Assembly: GCA_937958785.1 (NCBI GenBank)
Contig: CALGMY010000173.1
Span: 1 to 43,819 of the forward strand
DNA from: an uncultured Gammaproteobacteria bacterium
GTDB lineage: Bacteria; Pseudomonadota; Gammaproteobacteria; Steroidobacterales; GCA-2729495
Length of the DNA stretch: 43,819 nt
Reading direction: 5' to 3'
The position numbers were made by a program, and so were the translations under genes. Under the pieces are notes generated by a model that saw nothing but the letters and a program-made list of their open reading frames with translations, did not search any database and had not been told where the DNA came from. Positions 33,644 to 43,008 of the stretch are shown here, piece by piece (the stretch's first letter is position 1; every line of letters starts with the position of its first letter).

Positions 33644-35530
33644 ATGGCCAAGAGCTACGAAGCTGCCGACATCGAGGTCCTGAGCGGCCTTGATCCCGTG
33701 CGCCGGCGCCCCGGCATGTACACGGACACCAGCCGTCCGAATCACCTCGCGCACGAGGTGATCGACAACAGCGTCGACGAGGCGCTGGGCGGGCACTGCC
33801 AGCGGATCGACGTCAAGCTCTTCGCCGACGGCTCCCTCGAGGTGGCGGACGACGGGCGCGGCATGCCGGTCGACAAGCACCCGGTCGAGAAGATGCCCGG
33901 CGTCGAACTCATCCTCACGCGGCTCCATGCCGGCGGAAAGTTCTCCGGCAACAACTACAAGTACTCGGGCGGCCTCCACGGCGTCGGCGTTTCCGTGGTG
34001 AACGCGCTCTCGAAGAACCTGGAGGTCTGGATCCGGCGGGACGGCCACGAGTACAACATGAGTTTCCGCAACGGCGAGCGGGCCGGAAAGCTGGAGCAGG
34101 TGGGTACCGTCGGCAAGGGCAGGACGGGGACCACGCTGCGCTTCTGGCCAGACCCCAGGTTCTTCGATTCCGACAAGTTCGCCGTCAACGACCTCAAGCA
34201 TGTGCTGCGGGCCAAGGCCGTGCTGTGCCCCGGCCTCAAGGTGACCTTCGAGGTCGAGAAGGGCGGGGAGCGCCACGAGTGGCTGTACGAGGGTGGACTC
34301 GGCCAGTACCTGGCGGAGAGCCTGCCTGACACCGAACTCGTGCCGTCCGCGCCCTTTGCCGCCAGCATGCAGGGCGAGAGGGAGGAGGTGGAATGGGCGA
34401 TCGCCTGGGGAGACACCGGGGGGCCAGCGATCAACGAGTCCTACGTGAACCTGATCCCGACCGCGCAAGGCGGCACCCACGTCGGCGGGCTTCGCACCGG
34501 CCTCACCGATGCCCTCCGGGACTACTGCGAGTTCAGGAACCTGGTGCCCCGGGGCGTCAAGCTGTCCCCCGACGACGTCTGGGACGGCCTCCAGTACGTC
34601 CTCTCGGTGAAGATCCAGGAGCCGCAGTTCTCGGGCCAGACCAAGGAGCGACTCAGCTCCCGCGAGTGCGCCACCTTCGTGGGCGGGGTGGTGAAGGACT
34701 CCTTCTCCCTGTGGCTGAACCAGCACACCGATGCCGGCGACCAGATCGCGGCCCGCGCCATCGAGGCCGCCCAGCGCCGCTCGAAGGCAGCGAAGGTGGT
34801 GGTCCGGAAGAAGATCACCAGCGGTCCGGTGCTGCCGGGCAAGCTGGCGGATTGCACCAGCACCGACCCGGAGCGCTGCGAGGTCTTCCTGGTGGAGGGC
34901 GACTCGGCCGGCGGGTCGGCCAAGCAGGCCCGGGACCGGGAGTTCCAGGCAGTGCTGCCCCTGCGAGGGAAGATCCTCAACACCTGGGAGGTGGACCAGG
35001 GTGAACTGCTCGCCTCCCAGGAGATCAGCAACATCAGCCTCGCCATCGGCGCGGAGCCCGGCAGCACCGACCTCACCGGGCTTCGCTACCACAAGGTGTG
35101 CATCCTCGCCGACGCCGATTCGGACGGCCTGCACATTTCCACGCTCATCTGCGCACTCTTCGTTCGCCACTTTCCCGAACTGGTCCGGGCCGGCCACGTC
35201 TACGTGGCGATGCCTCCGCTGTTCCGGATCGACGTGGGCAAGGATGTCTACTACGCGCTGGACGAGGCAGAGCGCCAGGGCGTGCTCGACCGGCTGGTCG
35301 CGGAAGGCGTTCGCGGCCGGCCTACGGTCACGCGATTCAAGGGCCTTGGCGAGATGAACCCGATGCAGCTCCGCGAGACGACGATGCTGCCGGAGTCGCG
35401 GCGCCTGGTGCAGCTCACGGTGGACGCGGCGGACGATACCGAGCGCCTGCTCGACATGCTGCTCGCGAAGAAGCGCTCTGGTGACCGCCGGACCTGGCTC
35501 GAGACCAAGGGCAACCTGGCCGAGATCTGA
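33644..35530 (+). CDS. parE: DNA topoisomerase IV subunit B
   Basis: ParE is the ATPase subunit of topoisomerase IV, which decatenates daughter chromosomes. The protein is 628 aa (E. coli 630). The GHKL ATPase has EVIDNSVDEALGG, DDGRGMPVD and GGKFSGNNYKYSGGLHGVG. The Toprim part has LVEGDSAGGSAKQARDREFQAVLPLRGKILN, with the acidic metal site DADSDGLHI. The C-terminal RFKGLGEMNPMQLRETTM is typical. Absence of the GyrB-type insertion, and ParC adjacency, identify it as ParE rather than GyrB. parC follows after 5 bases. Confidence 0.97.
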   Translation: MAKSYEAADIEVLSGLDPVRRRPGMYTDTSRPNHLAHEVIDNSVDEALGGHCQRIDVKLFADGSLEVADDGRGMPVDKHPVEKMPGVELILTRLHAGGKFSGNNYKYSGGLHGVGVSVVNALSKNLEVWIRRDGHEYNMSFRNGERAGKLEQVGTVGKGRTGTTLRFWPDPRFFDSDKFAVNDLKHVLRAKAVLCPGLKVTFEVEKGGERHEWLYEGGLGQYLAESLPDTELVPSAPFAASMQGEREEVEWAIAWGDTGGPAINESYVNLIPTAQGGTHVGGLRTGLTDALRDYCEFRNLVPRGVKLSPDDVWDGLQYVLSVKIQEPQFSGQTKERLSSRECATFVGGVVKDSFSLWLNQHTDAGDQIAARAIEAAQRRSKAAKVVVRKKITSGPVLPGKLADCTSTDPERCEVFLVEGDSAGGSAKQARDREFQAVLPLRGKILNTWEVDQGELLASQEISNISLAIGAEPGSTDLTGLRYHKVCILADADSDGLHISTLICALFVRHFPELVRAGHVYVAMPPLFRIDVGKDVYYALDEAERQGVLDRLVAEGVRGRPTVTRFKGLGEMNPMQLRETTMLPESRRLVQLTVDAADDTERLLDMLLAKKRSGDRRTWLETKGNLAEI

Positions 35531-35535
35531 GGCAG

Positions 35536-37845
35536 ATGGGAACCCGTAAATCCGCCGGCAAGTCCGGCAAGACCCCGCCCTCCAACGTGGCCCAGAGCCG
35601 CCTGCAATTCGACAACGTCGAGACGTTGCCGCTGCGGGTATTCACGGAGAAGGCCTACCTCGACTACTCGATGTACGTCATTCTCGACCGGGCCCTGCCG
35701 CACATCGGCGATGGCCTGAAGCCGGTCCAGCGGCGGATCATCTATGCGATGAGCGAGCTTGGTTTGCTCGCGGCCACCAAGCACAAGAAGTCCGCCCGCA
35801 CGGTAGGCGACGTGATCGGCAAGTTCCATCCCCATGGCGACTCCGCGTGCTACGAGGCCATGGTGCACATGGCCCAGGGCTTCTCCTACCGCTATCCCAT
35901 CGTGGACGGCCAGGGGAACTGGGGCTCCGCCGACGACCCGAAGTCCTTCGCGGCCATGCGCTACACCGAGGCCCGGCTGACACCCTACGCGGCCACGCTG
36001 CTCGACGAGCTGGCGCAGGGCACCGTGGAGTGGGTGCCCAACTTCGATGGCACGCTCGACGAGCCGTCGCTGCTGCCGGCCCAGCTGCCGAACCTCCTGC
36101 TGAACGGGACGAGCGGCATCGCGGTGGGCATGTCGACCGACATTCCGCCGCACAACCTGCGCGAGGTCGTTACGGGCCTCGTGCGCCTGCTGGAGGAACC
36201 GGAGACCACGGTCAGGCAACTCTGCCAGCACATCAAGGGTCCGGATTTCCCCACGGGTGGTGAGCTCGTCACCCCCCGTAAGGAGCTCCAGGACATCTAC
36301 GCCACCGGCAACGGGACCCTGCGGCTTCGTGCCACCTGGGAGCGGGAAGACGACGACATCATCATCACGAACCTCCCGTACCAGGTCTCCGGCAGCAAGG
36401 TGCTGGAGCAGATCGATGCCCAGCGCCAGGCCAAGAAGCTGCCTCTGGTCGAGGACCTGCGGGACGAGTCCGACCACGAGAATCCCACCCGGCTCGTGAT
36501 CACGCCGAAATCCGGCAAGGTGGACGCGGAGGCGCTGATGAGCCACCTCTACGCCACCACCGACCTCGAGCGCACGCTGCGGGTCAACCTCAATGTAATA
36601 GGGCTCGACGGGCGGCCCGCGGTGCGGGACCTCAAGTCCCTGCTGGCGGAGTGGCTGCAGTTCCGCACCGCCACCGTGAAGCGCCGCCTCGAATTCCGCC
36701 TCGCGCGGGTCGAGGAGCGGCTGCACATCCTCGAGGGCCTGCTGATTGCGTACCTCAACATCGACGAGGTCATCCGCATCATCCGCAAGGAGGACAAGCC
36801 GAAGGAAGTGCTGATGAAGCGCTTCCGCATCACCGACGTGCAGGCCGAGTCGATCCTCAACCTCAGATTGCGCCAGCTGGCCAAGCTCGAGGAGATCGAG
36901 ATCCGCACCGAGCAGGCGGAGCTGGCGAAGGAGCGCGAGGGACTGCAGCAGATCCTGAAGAGCGCCGCGAAGCTCCGTAACCTCATCCGCGATGAATTGC
37001 TGGCCCTGGCGGAGAAGCATGGCGACAAGCGCCGGACGGCAATCGTCGAGCGCGAGGCCGCCCAGGCCATCGCCGAGACCGACCTGGTGGCGAGCGAGCC
37101 GGTTACCGTGGTGCTGTCCGCCAGCGGCTGGGTGCGTGCGGCCAAGGGCCACGACATCGATCCCGCCGCCCTGAGCTACAAGGCGGGTGATGGCTTCCTG
37201 GCTGCCGCGGCCGGGCGCAGCACCCAGCTTGCTGTCTTCCTCGACAGCGCTGGCCGTGCCTACTGCCTGCCGGCGCACTCCCTGCCCTCCGCCCGGGGCC
37301 AGGGCGAACCGCTCACGGGCAGGCTGAATCCCGCCCCGGGGGCGAGCTTCCGCGGCGTGTTGCTTGGTGATCCGGAGATGCGCTGCCTGTTGGCGACCAG
37401 CGCAGGCTACGGCTTCTTCGTGCGCCTCGGCGAACTCCATTCCCGGAACCGGGCAGGCAAGGGCTGTCTCAAGGTGCCCGAGGGCGGCGAGGTGCTCATT
37501 CCGGTGCCCTTCAGCGGTGCCACGTTCCCGGGCGAGGCGCTGGTGGCCGCGCTCAGTTCCGAGGGCCGGCTGCTGGTTTTCCCGGCCGCGGAGCTGCCCG
37601 AACTGCCGCGGGGCAAGGGCAACAAGATCTTCGGCATTTCGTCCCGCAAATTCCGTGACGGCGAAGAAAGACTCGCGGCTGTCGCCGTGCTCCAGCCGGA
37701 GCAGTCCCTGCTCCTCGCAAGCAACCAGCGCACCATGACGCTGGCGCCCAGGGACCTCGCGGAGTACCGGGGTGCGCGGAGCCAGCGGGGCGGCCTCCTG
37801 CCCCGGGGCTGGCGGAAGATCGACCGGGTGGCAGTCTCGGGCTGA
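35536..37845 (+). CDS. parC: DNA topoisomerase IV subunit A
   Basis: ParC is the DNA cleavage subunit of topoisomerase IV. The protein is 769 aa (E. coli 752). The catalytic tyrosine is Tyr143 in AAMRYTEARLTP. The quinolone pocket HPHGDSACYEAM has Ser103 and Glu107, equal to E. coli Ser80 and Glu84, so the classic resistance substitutions are absent. The coiled-coil gate region lies at about 360-490. A shortened beta-pinwheel C-terminal domain follows, as usual for ParC. An additional N-terminal segment of about 20 residues (GTRKSAGKSGKTPPS) precedes the conserved part. It faces fimV tail to tail. Confidence 0.97.
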   Translation: MGTRKSAGKSGKTPPSNVAQSRLQFDNVETLPLRVFTEKAYLDYSMYVILDRALPHIGDGLKPVQRRIIYAMSELGLLAATKHKKSARTVGDVIGKFHPHGDSACYEAMVHMAQGFSYRYPIVDGQGNWGSADDPKSFAAMRYTEARLTPYAATLLDELAQGTVEWVPNFDGTLDEPSLLPAQLPNLLLNGTSGIAVGMSTDIPPHNLREVVTGLVRLLEEPETTVRQLCQHIKGPDFPTGGELVTPRKELQDIYATGNGTLRLRATWEREDDDIIITNLPYQVSGSKVLEQIDAQRQAKKLPLVEDLRDESDHENPTRLVITPKSGKVDAEALMSHLYATTDLERTLRVNLNVIGLDGRPAVRDLKSLLAEWLQFRTATVKRRLEFRLARVEERLHILEGLLIAYLNIDEVIRIIRKEDKPKEVLMKRFRITDVQAESILNLRLRQLAKLEEIEIRTEQAELAKEREGLQQILKSAAKLRNLIRDELLALAEKHGDKRRTAIVEREAAQAIAETDLVASEPVTVVLSASGWVRAAKGHDIDPAALSYKAGDGFLAAAAGRSTQLAVFLDSAGRAYCLPAHSLPSARGQGEPLTGRLNPAPGASFRGVLLGDPEMRCLLATSAGYGFFVRLGELHSRNRAGKGCLKVPEGGEVLIPVPFSGATFPGEALVAALSSEGRLLVFPAAELPELPRGKGNKIFGISSRKFRDGEERLAAVAVLQPEQSLLLASNQRTMTLAPRDLAEYRGARSQRGGLLPRGWRKIDRVAVSG

Positions 37846-37854
37846 GCTCAGCCC
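37839..37854. terminator. Palindrome spanning the parC/fimV convergent stops
   Basis: GGGCTGAGCTCAGCCC is a perfect 16-bp palindrome containing both stop codons (TGAgcTCA). As RNA it can form a 6-bp GC stem with AGCT loop from either direction. There is no T tract, so bidirectional termination is only a possibility. Confidence 0.35.
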
Positions 37855-39647
37855 TGGCGGTTACCCTTGCGGCCGCCTGCCTCGCGCAGTCGCGACTCGC
37901 TGATCTGGGTCGGGTCGTCGAAATCCTGGCCGAGCGCTTCACGTACCGCCGACATGTCGAGCACCTGGCTTGCCGTCAGCTCCTCCTCGTAGTCGCGCTC
38001 GAGCAGCGTCAGGGCCTCCAGCAGGGTCTGCGCCTGCTGCTGGTCCTGGGTCGCCGACCGGGCGAGTGTCTTCAGGTCGACGGTCGGTGACTGCATGGTC
38101 GGTTCCAGGTTCGGACGTGGCTGCTCCACGGTCGAGCCCGGCAGGTCTTCCAGTTCCCCGGCCGGCTCGCCGACCAGGAAGTCGACGTCACCCGTGGCCG
38201 CTGGCGGCGTATAGCCGTCCGGGTCGGCCAGCAGGCTGCGGGCGGCGACGGTCTTCTCGGCCTCCAGGCGCTTCTGGATCGTGGTGTCGGTGCCGTCGAA
38301 CAGTTCCTCCAGCTCGGAGGTGATGTCCTCCGCCGGCGCGGGCGCCATCATGCTGGCGGTTGGTGACTGCTCTTCGTCCCTGGCGTCGGTGGCGAACTCT
38401 GCCGCCAGCGGGTCCTCATGGGGCGTGAAGGAAACGGTGAGGCCGGGCTCGACCGTCCGCGTGACCAGTGGCGGAACCGCCGCCGCGACCGCGGTTGCCG
38501 GCGAGTCATCGGTCTCGCGCGGTGCCGCCCCGCGGGCGACTGGCCTGGAGACCGGCCGGCGCCCCCGGAACCAGAGGAAGCTGCTGACCAGCAGGCCGAA
38601 GACGATGCCGGCGCCGGCGGCAAGGAACGGGCTCGGTTCGGCGGTCGCCGGTTCCGGCCGCCGGTCAGGCGCAGCGGCCTTGGCTGCGGTGGCAACCGTG
38701 GCCGTGGGGGCGACGACTGGCGGAGCCTCCGTGGCGTCGACGGTGGCCACCGTCGGAGTGACCGCAGGGTCCGTGGCGGGCAGTACGGGTACGGACTCGA
38801 GCACCGGCGGCAGGGCCGGTTCGGGACCTGAGGGCTCCACGGGAGCCACCGGCTCGCTGGCTGGCGCGACCGTCGCCACGGCAGGCTCGAGCGCGCCGGG
38901 AATGGAGATCTCGCTGCCCAGCTTGATGAGGTTCGGATCGTTGCGGATGAACGCTGCCGGGTTGGCGCGCCAGATCGCCTCGATCATGGCCTTGAGCGGC
39001 ACCTGCCGGCCCTGCACGCGCGCGGCGATACCGGACAGGGTATCGCCCTCGGCGACTCGATACGTGCTTTCCGACTCGATCCGGCCGGCCGGCCGGGCGG
39101 GCGCTGGGCGTGCCGCGCGTGCCGCCGGCGCGGGCGTGCCGGCCGTTGCAGCCACCGGGACCGCGGTCGTCACCGTCGCCGGTGCTGCCGCGGCTGCAGC
39201 CATCACCGTGCCTGGCAGGTCCAGCATCAGGACGTACTGGCGAACGAGGATCGGCGTCCCCGGGCACTGTACCTCGAGGGCCAGTGCATACATGGGCTCG
39301 TAGAGGGGCTCGGGGCTGGTGACCCGGAGTTCGTAGGCGCCGGCCCGGGCCACGTCCGGGGCACTCACCGTCGCACCCGGCACGGTGCGCAGCTCGTCCG
39401 CCGGCGGCCGGCCGGTCGTCACGCCGCTGGCAGCCAGGGACTCGCCGGCTTCGAGGCGCACCGGGACCGTGGCCTCGAGCCGCTGGCCAAGGGCCGACTG
39501 CACGTTGACGTCGCCGAGGGTGATGGCCTGGCCGGCAGGGGCCAGAACCAGCAGCAGGGAGCCGGTCAGCGCGGGACACCCGCTCACCTGCCGTATGGCG
39601 TCGCGGAGCCGGTGGCTGGCGGTTCGAACTGGCTGGCGCACGCGCAT
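37848..39647 (-). CDS. FimV-like pilus assembly/polar hub protein, short form
   Basis: This inner-membrane, peptidoglycan-binding protein of 599 aa is probably involved in type IV pilus assembly and polar organisation. The signal peptide is about 24-41 (cleavage at AGQA/ITLG). The FimV N-terminal domain reads ITLGDVNVQSALGQRLEATVPVRL. LysM occurs at about 195-250 (STYRVAEGDTLSGIAARVQG...SEISIP). A long Pro/Val/Ala-rich periplasmic linker follows. The membrane helix is about 340-360 and the acidic cytoplasmic part runs to the end. Pseudomonas FimV (about 900 aa) has cytoplasmic TPR units and a FimV C-terminal domain, which I do not see here. The ATG at 39645-39647 gives the signal peptide; earlier in-frame codons are antisense shadow. 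The FimX-like gene lies upstream on the same strand. Confidence 0.85.
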   Translation of the reverse strand: MRVRQPVRTASHRLRDAIRQVSGCPALTGSLLLVLAPAGQAITLGDVNVQSALGQRLEATVPVRLEAGESLAASGVTTGRPPADELRTVPGATVSAPDVARAGAYELRVTSPEPLYEPMYALALEVQCPGTPILVRQYVLMLDLPGTVMAAAAAAPATVTTAVPVAATAGTPAPAARAARPAPARPAGRIESESTYRVAEGDTLSGIAARVQGRQVPLKAMIEAIWRANPAAFIRNDPNLIKLGSEISIPGALEPAVATVAPASEPVAPVEPSGPEPALPPVLESVPVLPATDPAVTPTVATVDATEAPPVVAPTATVATAAKAAAPDRRPEPATAEPSPFLAAGAGIVFGLLVSSFLWFRGRRPVSRPVARGAAPRETDDSPATAVAAAVPPLVTRTVEPGLTVSFTPHEDPLAAEFATDARDEEQSPTASMMAPAPAEDITSELEELFDGTDTTIQKRLEAEKTVAARSLLADPDGYTPPAATGDVDFLVGEPAGELEDLPGSTVEQPRPNLEPTMQSPTVDLKTLARSATQDQQQAQTLLEALTLLERDYEEELTASQVLDMSAVREALGQDFDDPTQISESRLREAGGRKGNRQG

Positions 39648-39729
39648 GGGATGGCCCTGGAGTCCCTTTATGACAACCGCTAAGAGACCATCTGGAGGCT
39701 GCCGGGGATACGACCCAGGTCTCGTTCTG

Positions 39730-39735
39730 TTATGT
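39730..39735 (-). promoter_or_regulatory. ACATAA motif upstream of fimV
   Basis: The 146-bp gap 39648-39793 between fimX and fimV holds TTATGTCG (plus strand), i.e. CGACATAA on the fimV strand, 83 bases upstream of the fimV start. It is the same motif and orientation as the three copies upstream of fimX. The 9-mer TGGCACGTC also occurs twice in this gap (39738-39746 and 39779-39787). Confidence 0.3.
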
Positions 39736-39793
39736 CGTGGCACGTCACGGTCGCGGTGGGCGTGCGGAGTGTGATTCCTGGCACGTCGTGGCG

Positions 39794-41884
39794 TCAGCCG
39801 GCGGCCTGCTGGCCCTGGGCCGGGGACTCGCCGAGCACCAGCCCGTGAGTCTGGGTGAAGTTGCCCTGCACGAACGCAATGCCGAGCTGCCAGAGCACGG
39901 CCATGGTGTTGGCGTTCTCGACCCGCTCCGCGATGGTCTTGATCTTGAGCTCCCGGGCCCGGGCCGCGATGTCCCCCACCTTTCGCTGCAGGTCCTTGTC
40001 CCGGTGCAGGCCCTGCATGAGGCTGCCGTCGACCTTCACGAACTGCATCGGGATGTGGCCAAGCAGCTGGGTGGAGTCGCGCCCCGTTCCCAGGTGGTCG
40101 ATGGCGAACAGGAAGCCGTTTTCCCGCAGTTTCTCCGCCAGGGTCTTGCTCTGCTTCAGCTGCTGGAGCGCCAGTTCCTCGCTGATCTGGAAGCACACCT
40201 GGCCCGTCCGCAGGCGGGTGCTCTGTGCCCGGGCCTTCAGCCACTCGAGCAGTGAGTCGTCGAGTACCGAGTCCCGGGACAGCCGGACGAACACCAGGTT
40301 GGGCTGGCGGGCCACGCAGAACGAGAATGAGGCGCCGATCACCCAACGATCGATGTTCTTCATCATGTGGGCGCGCTCGGCTGCCGGAATGAAGTCGGCC
40401 GGCAGCACAGGCTCGCCCTGCTCGTCGATCAGGCGCACCCGGGTGTCGAGCACGCCCTGGACCTCCTCATGGAGTCCCACCACGGGCTGGTGCACGAGGC
40501 GCAGCCGGTTCTGCATCAGGGCGGCGCGAATGCGCGCGATCCACAGCGTGTCAGTCTGGCGAAGCCGCTCCGTCACGGTGGTGCTGTCGCTCAGGACCAC
40601 CCGGTTGCCTCCCTGGTCGCGACCCTTGCGGCAGGCAGCTTCCGCCTCGGCAAGAAGCTGGGCGGGATCCTGGTCCGATGGCCGCACCTCGCACAGGCCG
40701 ATCGTGCAGGACATCGACGTGGACTGGGTCTCGACCTCGAAGACCTGGTTGGCCACGGCCTTGCGTAGCTGGTTGGCCCAGGCCTGAACGTCGGTCATCG
40801 TTCCGCGCTCGAGCAGCACGGTGAACATCGTGCCCCCGAAACGCCCGTAGAGGTCGCCGGGTTGCATCAGTTCCCGGAGGATCTCGGCGAGCCGCATGAG
40901 CAGGGCTTCGGTGCCGAGCAGCCCGATGTCCGACTGTACGCGCGCGAAGTGATCCGGCCGTATGTAGGCGAGGGCCCGGATGCCGCCCTCCTGCTGGCGG
41001 GCCAGGCGACCGGTCAGCTGCTCGAGGAAGTAGTGGCGGAGGTAGAAGCCGGTGGACGGGTCCCGGGCCACGGCATTTTCGAGCAGCTCCTCCGGGGGCT
41101 GCTCTGCCGGCCGGTCGCCGGGCACGATGACCCGCACGCCGGGCTCGCCGTCCACCGTGACACGCTTCAGGCGGAGTTCGAGTGGCACCTCAGATTCGTC
41201 GCGGGCATAGGCAACCACCGGCAGGACGTCATCTTCCTGCCACTTCTCCTTCAGGCAGGCGACCAGGGCCCCCTTCAGCGTCGCCTGGTCGGCTTCCCGG
41301 AAGAGGTCCATGAACGGCTGGCCGACCAGTTCGTCCTCGGTAGCGAAGCCCAGCAGTGCCGCCCAGGCCGGGTTCGCGGCGATGACGATGCCCTCGTGGA
41401 TGTCCGCGATCGCCTCGGAGGCGCCGGTCATCAGGCTGCGCAGTTCCTGCTTGTATTGGCGCGCAGAGCTGAGGACGCCCTCCAGCGCCTGGCGAAGACG
41501 GTGGGAGTGAAGCTCGCGGCCGACGACGGCGCGCAGCCGCTCCCGGTTCGCAAGCGATACCACGTCACGGGCCCCTCGGCCCATGGCGGTGGCGATTCCG
41601 GCCTCGTCCACGTGGCCCTGTACGACGAGCAGCGGTGGGGGTGGCTGGCACTGGCTGATGGCCGCGGCCACGGCGGCGAGCTCGGTCTCGGTATCGCCGT
41701 CGAAGTAGAGAACGAGTTCAGGAGGGGCGACCTTCAGCTGGTCGCCGAGCGTCGCAAGGTCGTTCAGGCGCAGGCAGTGGACGGGATGACCGCTGTCCCG
41801 GAGGATGGAGTTGATCGTGGTGGCGTGGTCGTCGCTGCGGCTGACGACGACCAGCGGAATGCCAACAGAGCTGCCCAACGCCAC
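39794..41884 (-). CDS. FimX-like protein: REC-like, PAS, degenerate GGDEF and degenerate EAL
   Basis: This 696-aa cytosolic protein has the FimX architecture. A receiver-like domain lies at about 8-125 (LVVVSRSDDH start). A PAS domain lies at about 150-255 (IHEGIVIAANPAWAALLGFATEDELVGQPFMDLF). A GGDEF-like domain lies at about 270-435, and an EAL-like domain at about 445-685. The cyclase motif is replaced by GGTMF (350-354). The EAL tripeptide position reads Asp-Thr-Arg (480-482). The phosphodiesterase DDFGTG reads DHLGTG (596-601). It therefore probably binds c-di-GMP as an effector without making or degrading it. FimX controls type IV pilus assembly in Pseudomonas and Xanthomonas. The start is GTG 41882-41884, with only a weak ribosome site. 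Three ACATAA repeats lie upstream. Confidence 0.86.
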   Translation of the reverse strand: MALGSSVGIPLVVVSRSDDHATTINSILRDSGHPVHCLRLNDLATLGDQLKVAPPELVLYFDGDTETELAAVAAAISQCQPPPPLLVVQGHVDEAGIATAMGRGARDVVSLANRERLRAVVGRELHSHRLRQALEGVLSSARQYKQELRSLMTGASEAIADIHEGIVIAANPAWAALLGFATEDELVGQPFMDLFREADQATLKGALVACLKEKWQEDDVLPVVAYARDESEVPLELRLKRVTVDGEPGVRVIVPGDRPAEQPPEELLENAVARDPSTGFYLRHYFLEQLTGRLARQQEGGIRALAYIRPDHFARVQSDIGLLGTEALLMRLAEILRELMQPGDLYGRFGGTMFTVLLERGTMTDVQAWANQLRKAVANQVFEVETQSTSMSCTIGLCEVRPSDQDPAQLLAEAEAACRKGRDQGGNRVVLSDSTTVTERLRQTDTLWIARIRAALMQNRLRLVHQPVVGLHEEVQGVLDTRVRLIDEQGEPVLPADFIPAAERAHMMKNIDRWVIGASFSFCVARQPNLVFVRLSRDSVLDDSLLEWLKARAQSTRLRTGQVCFQISEELALQQLKQSKTLAEKLRENGFLFAIDHLGTGRDSTQLLGHIPMQFVKVDGSLMQGLHRDKDLQRKVGDIAARARELKIKTIAERVENANTMAVLWQLGIAFVQGNFTQTHGLVLGESPAQGQQAAG

Positions 41885-41935
41885 ACCTGCCGAGTCCCTG
41901 AACGAGACGGGATTCTGACGGCGGTGGCCGGGTCC

Positions 41936-41992
41936 TTATGTGACCGCCATCCGATTATGTGGCGCCGCCGGAATTATGTCGCGCCGAAGGGC
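41936..41992 (-). repeat. Three 19-bp direct repeats (TTATGT units) upstream of fimX
   Basis: TTATGT occurs at 41936, 41955 and 41974, exactly 19 bp apart. The second and third units share TTATGT(g/c)GCGCCG. The third overlaps the epmB stop codon (TAA on the minus strand). The array lies 52-108 bases upstream of the fimX GTG, a position suited to activator or repressor sites. Confidence 0.6.
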
Positions 41993-42999
41993 GCCAGTGC
42001 GGACTTCGCGGGCTCACCGGGGACCTCGCGCACGAGTTTCGGTACGAGGTAGCCCGGGAGGATGCGCGTGACCGCCGCAAGCAGCGTCACGGCCGCTGCG
42101 TCTTCCACCGCGAAGTGCGAGGCGCCGGCCACGCGGTCGAGCTGGTGCAGGTAGTAGGGCAGGGCTCCGGCGTCGAACAGCGCCCGCGAGAGGTCGGCGA
42201 TCGCGGCTGGCGAGTCGTTGATGCCTGCGAGCAGCACGGACTGGTTGAGTACCGGCCCGGCCGTGGCCAGGGCGCGTATGGCCTCGGCGGCTGCGGGGCC
42301 TATCTCGTTGGCGTGGTTGGCGTGGATGACGATGGCCAGCCGCTTGCGCAGCCCCTGCAACAGCCGGAGCAACCGCTGGTCCACGCGCTCCGGAAGCACT
42401 ACCGGCACCCGGGAGTGCAGGCGGATCCGCTGGACGTGGGGCAACCCGTCCAGCTGGCCGAGCAGCGCCTCCAGTCGGCCCTCGGCGAGGACCAGCGGGT
42501 CACCGCCGCTCAGGATCACTTCCTCGAGCGACGGATCCGCCGCAATGGCCTCGAGGGCGGCGTCCAGGTTGCCCGCCGTCGCACTCTGCTCCCCGTAGGG
42601 ATAGTCCCGGCGGAAGCAGTAGCGGCAGTGGACCGCGCAGGCGCCCGTGGTCACGAGGAGCGCACGACCCCGGTACTTCTGCAGCAGCCCCGGCGTGCGG
42701 GCGCTCGCGAGGTCACCGACCGGGTCGCTGACGAAACCCGGCACCGGCCGACCCTCCGCGACGAGGGGCAGCACCTGGAGAAGCAGGGGATCCCGCGGGT
42801 CGCCGGGGCGCATGCGGGCCACGAAACCCCGGGGGACCCGCAGCGGGAAGGGGGCGTGGGCCAGGATCCCCAGGCCGGTCGCGGGCAGGTCGAGGGCCGC
42901 GAGCAGCGCGGCCGGGTCCCGGTAGCCCCGGGCCAGCTCCGCCTGCCAGGGCGCCGGGCCATCGGGAGTGGTGTGGGTGTCGGGTGTCGCGGCCTGCAT
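41974..42999 (-). CDS. epmB: EF-P beta-lysylation protein EpmB (lysine 2,3-aminomutase-like)
   Basis: EpmB is a radical SAM/PLP enzyme that converts (S)-alpha-lysine to (R)-beta-lysine for attachment to EF-P. It is 341 aa, like E. coli YjeK (342). The radical-SAM cysteines are Cys121, Cys125 and Cys128 (CAVHCRYCFRRDYPY), followed by EEVILSGGDPLVLAEGRLEALL and RIRLHSRVPVVLPERV. The PLP-lysine region lies near the C-terminus (ILPGYLVPKLVREVPGEPAK). It diverges from efp, with 44 bases between starts, and its partner epmA lies on the other side of efp. Confidence 0.96.
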   Translation of the reverse strand: MQAATPDTHTTPDGPAPWQAELARGYRDPAALLAALDLPATGLGILAHAPFPLRVPRGFVARMRPGDPRDPLLLQVLPLVAEGRPVPGFVSDPVGDLASARTPGLLQKYRGRALLVTTGACAVHCRYCFRRDYPYGEQSATAGNLDAALEAIAADPSLEEVILSGGDPLVLAEGRLEALLGQLDGLPHVQRIRLHSRVPVVLPERVDQRLLRLLQGLRKRLAIVIHANHANEIGPAAAEAIRALATAGPVLNQSVLLAGINDSPAAIADLSRALFDAGALPYYLHQLDRVAGASHFAVEDAAAVTLLAAVTRILPGYLVPKLVREVPGEPAKSALAPFGAT

Positions 43000-43008
43000 G
43001 GATCACGC

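Noticed and set aside
35839..35860. Quinolone-resistance change in ParC
   Set aside because: Ser103 and Glu107 equal the wild-type E. coli Ser80 and Glu84.
37848..40346. An 832-aa version of the FimV-like protein
   Set aside because: Residues before the ATG at 39647 come from antisense of the FimX-like gene and the intergenic gap; the signal peptide defines the true start.
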